NCBI GenBank assembly: GCA_011042725.1
Contig: DQWD01000213.1
Coordinates: 1 to 37,810 of the forward strand
DNA: 37,810 nucleotides
Source of the DNA: Candidatus Aminicenantota bacterium
Lineage (GTDB): Bacteria > Acidobacteriota > Aminicenantia > Aminicenantales > Aminicenantaceae
Reading direction: 5' to 3'
This document shows positions 26,872-35,622 of this stretch, in pieces. Both the position numbers and the translations under genes were made by a program. The first letter of the stretch is position 1; every line of letters starts with the position of its first letter. The notes beneath the pieces are model-generated. The model did no database searches. It was not told the origin of the DNA and saw only the letters and a list, made by a program, of their open reading frames with translations.

Positions 26872-27553
26872 AGAGAAAGTTGGCGCAATCATTGTGGCGG
26901 CGGGGGAAGGGAAACGCTTTGGAGGCCGGAAACAGTTTTGCTCCCTCAAGGGTCGTCCGCTCTTGCATTGGACGCTGGATAAATTTGAAAATCATCCTGA
27001 GGTAACGGATATAATCCTAGTGCTCCCCCCAAATGAGAGAAGGCCCCTTCTTTTCGAGAACTGGTCCAAGCTCCGGGCCATCGTCCCGGGGGGCCCTACC
27101 CGCCTGAGCTCGGTTCAAGCTGGGTTTCAAGCTTTAAGCTCCCAGCCTACCGGGATAGTTCTTGTCCACGATGGTGTGCGTCCTGGTCTTTCTCCTTCTT
27201 TAATTTCTCGCATCATCAACCAAGCCCGCCGAGAAGGGGCAGCTCTCCCTGTCTGGCCAATCGAGGAGACGGTAAAGGAGGTAGCCCACGAGCGAGTCTG
27301 CCGGACAATTGATCGATCTAACCTTTATGTTGCCCAAACTCCCCAGGGCTTTTCTTATTCTTTGTTAGCCAAGGCGCTGGCTTGGGCCCAAGAGCATCAA
27401 GTGGAGGCGACGGATGAGGCCAGCTTAATCGAACAGATAGGGGGGACGGTGACCACGGTGAGAGGCGAACGGCGGAATATAAAAATTACCACGGCGGAAG
27501 ATTTAATCATTATGGAGGCTTTCCTTGGAGATGAGAATCGGACTAGGCTATGA
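26855..27553 (+). CDS. ispD: 2-C-methyl-D-erythritol 4-phosphate cytidylyltransferase
   Basis: GAIIVAAGEGKRFGGRKQFCSLKGRPLL, VHDGVRPGLS, NIKITTAEDL. Confidence 0.95.
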   Translation: MKTASEEKVGAIIVAAGEGKRFGGRKQFCSLKGRPLLHWTLDKFENHPEVTDIILVLPPNERRPLLFENWSKLRAIVPGGPTRLSSVQAGFQALSSQPTGIVLVHDGVRPGLSPSLISRIINQARREGAALPVWPIEETVKEVAHERVCRTIDRSNLYVAQTPQGFSYSLLAKALAWAQEHQVEATDEASLIEQIGGTVTTVRGERRNIKITTAEDLIIMEAFLGDENRTRL

Positions 27554-28010
27554 CCTGCATCGCCTTCAAGAGGGGCGGGAACTGTGGTTAGGGGGAGTCA
27601 AGATTCCCTTTGAGGCGGGGCTTCTCGGCCATTCCGATGGGGATTGTTTGCTTCATGCTTTAATCGATGCCTTATTAGGGGCTCTTGGCGAAGGAGATAT
27701 TGGCCAACATTTCCCCAATGATGACCCTCGCTGGGCAGGAGTGTCAAGCGTAAAATTGTTAGAGGAGATTCTAGCTCTTTTCCAGGAACGCCACGGTAAA
27801 ATAATTAATATTGATGCCGTGATTATTGCCGAGCGTCCCCGACTCCAGCCTTATTTCCCTCAGCTTAAGCTTAAATTGGCGGGCTTGCTGGGAATTCCCC
27901 CTCAGCGGCTCAATTTGAAAGCCAAGACTAGTGAAGGCTTGGGTTTAATCGGCGGCGGGCAGGCCATGGCTGCCTGGGTGATTGCTTTGGTCGAGCTTCC
28001 CAATAAGTGA
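27531..28010 (+). CDS. ispF: 2-C-methyl-D-erythritol 2,4-cyclodiphosphate synthase
   Basis: RIGLGYDLHRLQEGRELWLGGVKIPFEAGLLGHSDGDCLLHALIDALLGA; overlaps the ispD end. Confidence 0.96.
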   Translation: MRIGLGYDLHRLQEGRELWLGGVKIPFEAGLLGHSDGDCLLHALIDALLGALGEGDIGQHFPNDDPRWAGVSSVKLLEEILALFQERHGKIINIDAVIIAERPRLQPYFPQLKLKLAGLLGIPPQRLNLKAKTSEGLGLIGGGQAMAAWVIALVELPNK

Positions 28011-28065
28011 AGTTATTACCAGCCCTGTCTTGTTGATGATTCATTACCGCTCTTGGTTCTGGCTA

Positions 28066-28245
28066 TTACATTAAATGAGGCAAGGGAGCAGTGGTTCGGG
28101 CCAAGTAGTTGGCGATAATTTCAAACCCCGCCTTTTTGCCGACTGTCATGAGCTCCACTGAGTTGGTTGAAGTCATGAGGTTGAAAAGTAAAAAGCTAAG
28201 AATGACCGCCACTAAAACGATGATAATTTTTACTTTAAAATTCAT
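28066..28245 (-). CDS. Small single-pass membrane protein (59 aa), not in the supplied ORF track
   Basis: Manual translation: MNFKVKIIIVLVAVILSFLLFNLMTSTNSVELMTVGKKAGFEIIANYLARTTAPLPHLM-stop; RBS AAGGAG upstream of ATG (AACAAGGAGACAACAATG). Confidence 0.6.
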   Translation of the reverse strand: MNFKVKIIIVLVAVILSFLLFNLMTSTNSVELMTVGKKAGFEIIANYLARTTAPLPHLM

Positions 28246-28526
28246 TGTTGTCTCCTTGTTATCATTTTGGTTTCTAATTGTTTAGACGAACGGTAGAGAA
28301 AAAAGGTTGCGTCAGGGCGAAAAACAACTGTGGATCGTCGAAAGTAAAGGGGTAGATGGCCTCATTTTCTTTTTAGGTTTCCCTAGGCATCTTAACGGGG
28401 CTCTTTCTTGTTGGTTATAAAAGCGAGGTCTAGAGGGAAGGTCCTCTCCTTGTTGACCAGATTTGTCTAGTGGAGTTGGTTTCCTTTTACTTGGATACTA
28501 GGTCTTAACTTGATAGAAAAGGTGGC

Positions 28527-28555
28527 TTGACTCAGGCGAAATGTGCGTTTAAGAT
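28527..28555 (+). promoter_or_regulatory. Candidate promoter immediately before gltX (TTGACT-N17-TAAGAT)
   Basis: TTGACT 28527-28532, 17-nt spacer, TAAGAT 28550-28555; would give a very short leader. Confidence 0.35.
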
Positions 28556-28564
28556 GATGGAGGA

Positions 28565-30064
28565 ATGAATAAGATGAGTAAAGTGCGAGTGAGATTTGCC
28601 CCTTCGCCGACAGGATATCTCCATGTGGGTAATGCCCGGACTGCTCTTTTTAACTGGCTGTTTGCGCGCCAAAAGAAGGGAGTTTTTATCTTGCGGGTGG
28701 AAGATACCGATATCGAAAGATCCCGACCTGAGTATTACGAGCGTCTCCTGTCGGATTTGCGATGGCTTGGTCTGGACTGGGATGAAGGACCTGACGTTGG
28801 CGGTGCCTATGGCCCCTATCTTCAATCCCAACGGATGGACCTTTATCATCGTTATGGTCAACAACTTCTGGCGGAGAGAAAAGCTTACTATTGCTTTTGT
28901 TCGCCCGAGGAATTGGAAATAGCCCGGCAAGGGGCGTTAGCAGCAGGAAAGATGCCCATCTATTCAGGCCGCTGCCGAAATATTTCTCCCGAAGAAGCAG
29001 CCGCTCGAGTAGCTCGAGGGGAGAAAGCGGCTGTGCGGCTTCGCACCCCAAACCAGGGAGAAATTGTGTTTAATGATCTTGTCCGGGGAAATCTTTGTTT
29101 CCAGTTGGAGGTTATCGGTGATCCCATTCTGATTCGTTCCAATGGGATGCCAGCTTATAATTACGCGGTGGTCATAGATGATCATTTAATGGCCGTTACC
29201 CATGTTATAAGGGGAGAAGATCATATCTCCAACACCCCGCGCCAAATCCTGGTTTATCAAGCCTTAGGGTGGGAAGCCCCTCAGTTTGCCCACTTGGCCA
29301 TGGTTATGGGAGAGGATAATACCCGCCTAAGCAAGCGCCACGGGGCAACCTCAGTCGATCAATTTGCCCAAGATGGATTTCTTCCCGAGGCTTTATTTAA
29401 TTATCTAGCCTTGCTTGGCTGGTCTCCGCCGGAAGGCCAGGAAGTTCTGGAGCCGGAAGAGTTAGTCAAGCTGTTTGATTTAACCCGGGTAAGTCGTTCA
29501 GCAGCAATTTTTGATTACCAAAAGCTCTATTGGCTCAACCGACAGCATTTGAAGAGATTATCTTCTCGAGAAAAACTGGAAAAAGCCCTTCCTTTCCTCC
29601 GGCAAGCTGGTTTGTTACCAGAGAAGTTAACCGCTGATCATCAGGCTTGGCTGGAAAGAGCTTTAGAAGCACTGGTGGAAGGAGTAGATAAGTTGTCTGA
29701 CTTGGCGGCCCAGTTTGAATTGTTTTTTACTTTCCGACTCGACCAAATGGATGAGGAGGCGCAGGCGATTCTGAAAGAGGAATCCGCCAAGAAGGTGATT
29801 CAGGCGTTGGGGGAGGAGATTGATCAGCAAGGTCGGTTAAATTTTAATGATTTTGCCGCTATCGTTCAGCGAGTACGCCAAAAAACAGGGCTTAAAGGAA
29901 GAGCTTTATTTCATCCAATCCGAGTGGCCTTGACCGGCCAAACCTCAGGCTTGGAACTGGATAAATTCATCCCCTTGATCGAGGAAGGAGCCACTTTGTC
30001 TTGGCCGCGACCAATGCTTTCTTGTCAAGCTCGATTGAACCTTGCCCAGGAGTGGTTAAGGTAA
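28565..30064 (+). CDS. gltX: Glutamyl-tRNA synthetase
   Basis: VRFAPSPTGYLHVGNARTALFNWLFAR, RLSKRHGATSV (KMSKS-like). Start 28565 or 28574. Confidence 0.96.
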   Translation: MNKMSKVRVRFAPSPTGYLHVGNARTALFNWLFARQKKGVFILRVEDTDIERSRPEYYERLLSDLRWLGLDWDEGPDVGGAYGPYLQSQRMDLYHRYGQQLLAERKAYYCFCSPEELEIARQGALAAGKMPIYSGRCRNISPEEAAARVARGEKAAVRLRTPNQGEIVFNDLVRGNLCFQLEVIGDPILIRSNGMPAYNYAVVIDDHLMAVTHVIRGEDHISNTPRQILVYQALGWEAPQFAHLAMVMGEDNTRLSKRHGATSVDQFAQDGFLPEALFNYLALLGWSPPEGQEVLEPEELVKLFDLTRVSRSAAIFDYQKLYWLNRQHLKRLSSREKLEKALPFLRQAGLLPEKLTADHQAWLERALEALVEGVDKLSDLAAQFELFFTFRLDQMDEEAQAILKEESAKKVIQALGEEIDQQGRLNFNDFAAIVQRVRQKTGLKGRALFHPIRVALTGQTSGLELDKFIPLIEEGATLSWPRPMLSCQARLNLAQEWLR

Positions 30065-30148
30065 CTAGGCGACCAGGAAGACTTGGCCTGAGAAATATAG
30101 CTGGCCTTGTGCTCGTCCCGAAGCCGGCTGCAAGGAAAGTAGCAACCA

Positions 30149-31039
30149 GTGGAAACTCTTTATCGACTTAATCCTATTTTAGAGGCCTTAAGAGCTCAGC
30201 CACGTCAAGTGGTAAAAATCTTTATCCTCAAACAGACGCCGAATCGGCGGTTAAAACAGCTTTTTCGCTTGGCGCGGGAGAAAGATGTGCCGGTATCGCT
30301 GGTGCCCCGCGCTAAGCTAGATAGGCTTTATCCGCACCATCAGGGAGCCATCGCCTGGTTAAGTCCTTTACCCTACGCTGAGCTTGATGACCTCTTGGAT
30401 AGCTCCGACTACCCTTTCTTTCTGGCTCTGGATAACATTGAAGACCCCCAGAATCTCGGGGCTATCCTGCGGAGTGCCGATGGCGGTGGAGTTGAGGCCG
30501 TCATTATTCCGGCTCGCCATACGGTGGGCTTGACTGGCAGTGTAGCCTCAGTTTCTGCCGGGGCCTGGGCGTCGGTGCCTCTCTGTCGGGTGAAAAACTT
30601 GGCTCGCACCCTGGCCGGGCTTAAGGAAAAAGGGGTCTGGATCATCGGGGCTGAGGCGAGAGCCGAGAAACTTTGGTATGAGTTTGATTATACCCAGCCC
30701 GTGGTTATTGTTTTGGGGTCTGAAGGGCAGGGTTTGCGCCCGGTGGTTCGCCAACAGTGTGATGAATTATTGTCGTTGCCGCTTGGAGGGCAAGTTTCTT
30801 CCTTGAATGTGGCCGCCACGGCGGCGGTGTTTATCTATGAAGTTGTCCGCCAGAGAGAGATGGAAAGGGGAGCTGGACGTAGGATAACTAGAGTATTGAA
30901 TAAAAATCAATCAGAGTCCGTAACTAACAATAAGAACAAGGTAAATATTAAGGGAAAAGAATCAGAGCGAAAGCGAACTAACTATGAGAGCCATAGCCGA
31001 GAAGATAAGGCTTCCTTCCCCAGGCGAAAAGATGAGTAA
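30149..31039 (+). CDS. rlmB: SpoU/TrmH-family RNA 2'-O-methyltransferase (RlmB-like) with basic low-complexity C-terminal tail
   Basis: LDNIEDPQNLGAILRSAD, VLGSEGQGL, LPLGGQVSSLNVAATAAVF; GTG start with AAGGAAAG upstream. Confidence 0.88.
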   Translation: METLYRLNPILEALRAQPRQVVKIFILKQTPNRRLKQLFRLAREKDVPVSLVPRAKLDRLYPHHQGAIAWLSPLPYAELDDLLDSSDYPFFLALDNIEDPQNLGAILRSADGGGVEAVIIPARHTVGLTGSVASVSAGAWASVPLCRVKNLARTLAGLKEKGVWIIGAEARAEKLWYEFDYTQPVVIVLGSEGQGLRPVVRQQCDELLSLPLGGQVSSLNVAATAAVFIYEVVRQREMERGAGRRITRVLNKNQSESVTNNKNKVNIKGKESERKRTNYESHSREDKASFPRRKDE

Positions 31040-31613
31040 GCAATCCGGAGAGTGGAATCAAGATTTGTCCGATGAAAAGGCAATCAGTCTGGTTAAAAGT
31101 GGCCACCGCGAAGCTTATCGAGTCATCGTTGAGCGCTACAAAAAAAGGGCTTATTATTTGGCTCTCAGTTGGGTCAAAAATCACCAGGATGCCCTTGATC
31201 TTTCCCAAGAGGCTTTTATTCACGCCTTTCGGAAATTGAAGAAATATGATGAGTCGCGACAATTTTTTCCTTGGTTCTACCAGTTATTACGCAACCTCTG
31301 TATTGATTTTTTACGGCGGCAGAAAAGGGTTAATTGTTCCTTGGTGGAATTTGTTTCCCTTAAAGAAGATCCACCGGCGCAGCGGGCCGAACTAAGCCGG
31401 GCTCTGTGGGCCGCCATCGATAAACTTTCGGGAGAACAGAGAGAAGTGATTATTTTGCGCTATTTCCAACAGTACTCTTACCAAGAAATAGCCGAGTTGA
31501 CAAATATGCCGATAGGAACGGTTATGTCAACTTTATATTATGCTAAACAGAAGCTGAGGTTATGGCTGAAGGAAGCCTGGGGAAATTATTCTCCATCTAA
31601 AGGTGAGTCATGA
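31032..31613 (+). CDS. ECF-type RNA polymerase sigma factor
   Basis: Region 2 (YYLALSWVKNHQDALDLSQEAFIHAFRKLKKYD) and region 4 (LSGEQREVIILRYFQQYSYQEIAELTNMPIGTVMSTLYYAKQKLR). ATG 31032 overlaps the rlmB end. Confidence 0.93.
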   Translation: MSKQSGEWNQDLSDEKAISLVKSGHREAYRVIVERYKKRAYYLALSWVKNHQDALDLSQEAFIHAFRKLKKYDESRQFFPWFYQLLRNLCIDFLRRQKRVNCSLVEFVSLKEDPPAQRAELSRALWAAIDKLSGEQREVIILRYFQQYSYQEIAELTNMPIGTVMSTLYYAKQKLRLWLKEAWGNYSPSKGES

Positions 31614-32056
31614 GGCATCAACAGTATAAACAATTGATTTCGGCCTACTTCGATGGTGAGCTTAGTCCCGAGCAAAAATCTCAACTAGAAGAACATCTGA
31701 AACATTGCGCCGAATGTCGGGCTGAGTTTCAAGAAGCTCGGCAATTTGAATCTTTAATGGCTACTTTTTCCTTGCCTCAACCTTCAGAGGAGGTGTGGAC
31801 AATGTACTGGTCTTCGATTTATAATCGTCTGGAGAGAAGGCTTGGTTGGATTTTCCTCTCTATTGGTGCCATTATTCTCCTTTTTTATGGTGCTTATAAG
31901 CTCGTGGAGGAGATTATTCACGACCCTTCTCTTCCCCTGGTGCTTAAGATGGGGATTTTATCCTTCTTGGGCGGGATGGTGGTTTTGTTAGTTTCCTTTT
32001 TGCGGGAAAAATTGTTTCTCCGCCAACGGGAAAGATATAAGGAGGTTGAACAATGA
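31610..32056 (+). CDS. Putative anti-sigma factor, zinc-finger (zf-HC2) with TM helices
   Basis: ISAYFDGELSPEQKSQLEEHLKHCAECRAEF, two TM segments; ATGA overlap with the sigma gene. Confidence 0.88.
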   Translation: MRHQQYKQLISAYFDGELSPEQKSQLEEHLKHCAECRAEFQEARQFESLMATFSLPQPSEEVWTMYWSSIYNRLERRLGWIFLSIGAIILLFYGAYKLVEEIIHDPSLPLVLKMGILSFLGGMVVLLVSFLREKLFLRQRERYKEVEQ

Positions 32057-32367
32057 TCGTGGTGACGACGGATTTCGTGCCGGGGAAAAAAATAGTTAAG
32101 ACTTTGGGAATTGCTAAAGGCAATACCATCCGAGCCAGGCATATTGGCCACGATTTAGCGGCTTTTCTCCGCAATTTAGTGGGAGGCGAGATACGAGATT
32201 ACACTAAGATGATGGCTGAATCGAGAGAACAGGCGATTGACCGGATGGTTGAAGATGCCCGTCAGATGGGAGCCAACGCCGTGGTCAATGTGCGTTTTAC
32301 AACTTCGATGATTATGCAAATGGCTTCGGAAATCTTGGTTTATGGGACGGCTGTCATCGTGGAATAG
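32053..32367 (+). CDS. YbjQ (UPF0145/DUF74) family protein
   Basis: VVTTDFVPGKKIVKTLGIAKGNTIRARHIGHDLAAFLRNLVGGEIRDYTKMMAESREQAIDRMVEDARQMGANAVVNVRF. Confidence 0.92.
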   Translation: MIVVTTDFVPGKKIVKTLGIAKGNTIRARHIGHDLAAFLRNLVGGEIRDYTKMMAESREQAIDRMVEDARQMGANAVVNVRFTTSMIMQMASEILVYGTAVIVE

Positions 32368-32403
32368 ACCCTCGCCGAAGGTGAGTGAAGGAGCTAGGGA
32401 ATT

Positions 32404-33072
32404 ATGAAGAAACTATTCTTAATTTTAATGCTGACCATTGCTTTTGTTGCTCTCTTTTTTATTGTCGTTCTGGGGCAACCCCGGGGAGAGAGAGAAAATA
32501 GTGGGCTATTGATTTATTTTCAAGGAGAACAAGTTGGGTTTGAAGATTTTAGTTGGCGCCAAGAGGGAGAAACTTATGTCTTGGAAGGAGAAGGGCGGTT
32601 AACTAAACCTATCCCCATGAGTATCGAGCGGTTAAGAATTGTTGTCGATTTGGCTTATATTCCCCAGCGCTTTGAATTCAAAGGCACCATCAGCGGAGTG
32701 GAGCAAGAAGTGGAGAGTGTCTTGAATGAAGGCGAGGTAACTAATCGCATTAAAGCAGCGGGGCAGGAGCAAACTCTGACTCACACAATAAAGCGTGATT
32801 CTTTTCTTCTGCCGAATCCCATTTTTGCTCCCTATGTAATTTTAGCCAAGAAATACCGTTGCCAACTCCCTAACCAGGAGAAACCTCAAGAGATTTCTAT
32901 TTACGTGATTCCTCAAGTAGAAATTCAAGGGACCATCCAACCCGATGAGACCGATCCCTGTATCTTGATCATCCACTTGGGGCCGACCGAGATTCGCCTG
33001 ACTACCAATCCCCAAGGAGAGTTAGTGTCTTTGTCGGTTCCTTCACAAAGGCTGGAGGTTGTCCGCCGTTAG
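32404..33072 (+). CDS. Predicted exported protein of unknown function (DUF3108-like pattern)
   Basis: N-terminal signal/TM MKKLFLILMLTIAFVALFFIVVLGQ, beta-rich remainder (GLLIYFQGEQVGFEDFSWRQEGETYVLEGEGRL). Confidence 0.55.
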   Translation: MKKLFLILMLTIAFVALFFIVVLGQPRGERENSGLLIYFQGEQVGFEDFSWRQEGETYVLEGEGRLTKPIPMSIERLRIVVDLAYIPQRFEFKGTISGVEQEVESVLNEGEVTNRIKAAGQEQTLTHTIKRDSFLLPNPIFAPYVILAKKYRCQLPNQEKPQEISIYVIPQVEIQGTIQPDETDPCILIIHLGPTEIRLTTNPQGELVSLSVPSQRLEVVRR

Positions 33073-33292
33073 AAAGAAGGGCCGGATTGGCCGCCAGTCA
33101 CTATCGTCAGCGAAGAAGGCCCGAAGGAGGCTTCCCACCGAAAGAGGGGCTCATCCTCTGTTCAATCCTAATTCGGGATCAACCCAAGATGATTTTCTGC
33201 CCGGCTCATCTTGAGTGAGGGAGTAAGCTTGTTGAAAGATGAGTCGTTTCTTTTTTTGCTTTTGGAAATGATCCCCTTTCCCCTTCTTTGGC

Positions 33293-33322
33293 TTGACACT
33301 TGTTTCCTTTAGCCTTTAGAAT
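33293..33322 (+). promoter_or_regulatory. Candidate promoter for accA-hisS-aspS (TTGACA-N18-TAGAAT)
   Basis: TTGACA 33293-33298, 18-nt spacer, TAGAAT 33317-33322, about 30 nt before ATG 33352. Confidence 0.55.
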
Positions 33323-33351
33323 AATCGGGTTAATGGAGGAAGTTAAGCTTG

Positions 33352-34320
33352 ATGACTGAACAGGAGAAAACATTTTACCAGTTGGAAGAGTCTATCCTAG
33401 AATTGAAGCAGAGGATAGATCAACTGGAAGAAAGCGATGACCCGAAACGCCAAGATAAGATAAAACAGCTCCGTTCTCAGATTCGAGAGAAATGGGAAAA
33501 AATTAAACCCTTGTTAACGCCCGTCCACATCGTCCAAATTGCACGTCATCCCCTCCGTCCATATACCCTGGATTACTTAGGTGCTCTTACTTCTGATTTT
33601 ATGGAGCTTCATGGTGATCGACGCGCTGGAGATGACCCGGCCATCGTGGCAGGCTTTGGGCGTTATCGCGGACAGTCGGTGGCCTTCATCGGGCATCAAA
33701 AAGGGCGGACAACCCGAGAAAGGATTGCCCGCAACTTCGGGCAGCCAAATCCCGAAGGGTATCGGAAAAGCTTACGTATCATGCAATTAGCGGAGAAATT
33801 CGATTTTCCGGTGGTTACCTTGATTGATACGCCCGGTGCTTACCCCGGAATTCAGGCTGAAGAAAGGGGACAAGCCGAAGCCATTGCCTACAATCTACGG
33901 GTGATTTCTCAATTGCGAGTACCGGTGGTCAATATTGTCATTGGCGAAGGGGGCAGCGGAGGCGCTTTGGCCATTGGAGTGGGTGATGTCATCATGATGT
34001 TGGAAAACTCCTTCTACTCAGTTATTTCTCCAGAAGGCTGTGCAGCCATTCTGTGGAAAGACCAATCAGCCGTGGCTCAAGCGGCGCAAAATTTACGCTT
34101 CTTAGCCCCTGATCTTCTCCGCTTGGGAATTGTCGACAAGATCATCCCTGAACCTCCGGGAGGGGCCCACATTGATTGGAAACAGACTTTTCGTCATGTT
34201 GACCAATATCTGAATCAGACCCTGAAACGCTTAAAACAAAAAGACAGAGACACTTTGCTGGAAGAGCGTTATCAGAAATTCCGCCAGATCGGTGTTTTTG
34301 AAGAAAGAAAAGAAAAATGA
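33352..34320 (+). CDS. accA: Acetyl-CoA carboxylase carboxyltransferase subunit alpha
   Basis: FMELHGDRRAGDDPAIVAGFGR, LIDTPGAYPGIQAEERGQAEAIA, GEGGSGGALAIGVGD. Confidence 0.97.
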   Translation: MTEQEKTFYQLEESILELKQRIDQLEESDDPKRQDKIKQLRSQIREKWEKIKPLLTPVHIVQIARHPLRPYTLDYLGALTSDFMELHGDRRAGDDPAIVAGFGRYRGQSVAFIGHQKGRTTRERIARNFGQPNPEGYRKSLRIMQLAEKFDFPVVTLIDTPGAYPGIQAEERGQAEAIAYNLRVISQLRVPVVNIVIGEGGSGGALAIGVGDVIMMLENSFYSVISPEGCAAILWKDQSAVAQAAQNLRFLAPDLLRLGIVDKIIPEPPGGAHIDWKQTFRHVDQYLNQTLKRLKQKDRDTLLEERYQKFRQIGVFEERKEK

Positions 34321-35588
34321 CCCGAGCTGCTGGGATGAAAAAGAAGGTAACAGCCATCAAAGGGACCAAGGATATTCTTCCTCCCGAAACGAGGAAATGG
34401 CAATGGGTGGAAGAGCGGGCCCGGACTGTTTTTGAAAGGTATGGGTATCGCGAACTACGGGCTCCGGTGTTTGAGGCGACCGAGCTTTTTGAGAAAGGCA
34501 CCGGAGAAAGTTCTGATATCGTTCTTAAAGAAATGTATACTTTTACGGATAAAGGAGGCCGGTCTCTTACTCTTCGTCCCGAATATACTCCTTCGGTTGT
34601 CCGGGCTATCATCGACCATCGCCTTTACCTCCAGCCCCGTCCCCTACGCTTTTACTACATCGGCCCGATGTTTCGTTATGACAAGCCCCAAAAAGGTCGC
34701 TATCGGCAGTTTCACCAGATGGATATCGAAGTTTTTGACGAAAAAGACCCGGGGATTGATGCGGAGATCATTCAAATGGCCACGGTTCTTTTAAAACAAG
34801 TGGGCGTGGCGGATTACCAGATTTTAGTTAATTCAGTCGGCTGCCCACGCTGTCGACCGAGTTATATCCAGAAATTGAGAGAAGCTGCCCAAAAAGTCAG
34901 GGAGAAGCTCTGCCCTGATTGCCAACGCCGGATAGAAATTAATCCTTTAAGGTTATTTGATTGCAAAATAGAAACTTGCCAGGCTCTGGCCGCCAATTTT
35001 CCTAAGATTACAGATAATTTGGGAGAAGAATGCCAGCAGCATTTTATTCAGTTCCAGCATTATCTTCAGGTTTTGGGAATCTCTTATCGAGTTGAACCCC
35101 GGTTGGTACGAGGTTTAGATTATTATACTCGCACCACTTTTGAATTCGTCACCTCGGCTTTGGGGGCCCAAGATGCGATTTTGGGCGGTGGCCGCTATGA
35201 TGAGATGATGAAGCAGTTTGGAGGGCCCGACTTGTGTGGTATAGGGCTTGCGGTCGGAGTTGAGCGTCTGCTGAGTTTGATCAAATTTCAACCTTCTAAT
35301 CCAGAGTTTATCTATATTATTTATTTGAGCGAAGAAGGCAAGGAAGAAGCCATGAAATTAGCCGCCGAGCTGAGAAAAGAGGTTGATTGTCTACTGGAGT
35401 ATAAGCCGAGAAGTCTTCGCAATCAACTAAGCCGGGCTAACAAGTTGGGAGCGACCTGGACCTTGATCATCGGGGAAGATGAATTGAAGACGGGTCGGTT
35501 CACCCTCAAACATATGGCCAGTGGTCACCAAGCCAGTTATTCTTCCGCCGCCCTGCTCGAGCACTTTAAGTCACGAGGAGATCAATGA
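34317..35588 (+). CDS. hisS: Histidyl-tRNA synthetase
   Basis: IKGTKDILPPE, LRPEYTPSVVRAI, GLDYYTRTTFEFV; ATGA overlap with accA (alternative start 34335). Confidence 0.96.
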   Translation: MTRAAGMKKKVTAIKGTKDILPPETRKWQWVEERARTVFERYGYRELRAPVFEATELFEKGTGESSDIVLKEMYTFTDKGGRSLTLRPEYTPSVVRAIIDHRLYLQPRPLRFYYIGPMFRYDKPQKGRYRQFHQMDIEVFDEKDPGIDAEIIQMATVLLKQVGVADYQILVNSVGCPRCRPSYIQKLREAAQKVREKLCPDCQRRIEINPLRLFDCKIETCQALAANFPKITDNLGEECQQHFIQFQHYLQVLGISYRVEPRLVRGLDYYTRTTFEFVTSALGAQDAILGGGRYDEMMKQFGGPDLCGIGLAVGVERLLSLIKFQPSNPEFIYIIYLSEEGKEEAMKLAAELRKEVDCLLEYKPRSLRNQLSRANKLGATWTLIIGEDELKTGRFTLKHMASGHQASYSSAALLEHFKSRGDQ

Positions 35589-35622
35589 CGAAGGTTAGAG
35601 GCCCGATGATTCCGAGGAAAAG

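Noticed and set aside
28246-28564. T-box riboswitch upstream of gltX
   Set aside because: No TGGNACCGCG-type T-box sequence found by eye in the leader.
28532-28930. Minus-strand 132-aa ORF overlapping the gltX start (and 28686-29051)
   Set aside because: Opposite the conserved GluRS catalytic domain; composition is typical of antisense translation.
30984-31031. Longer ORF-track start of the sigma factor
   Set aside because: The 16 extra residues are read from the rlmB tail region; ATG 31032 gives a standard ECF N-terminus.
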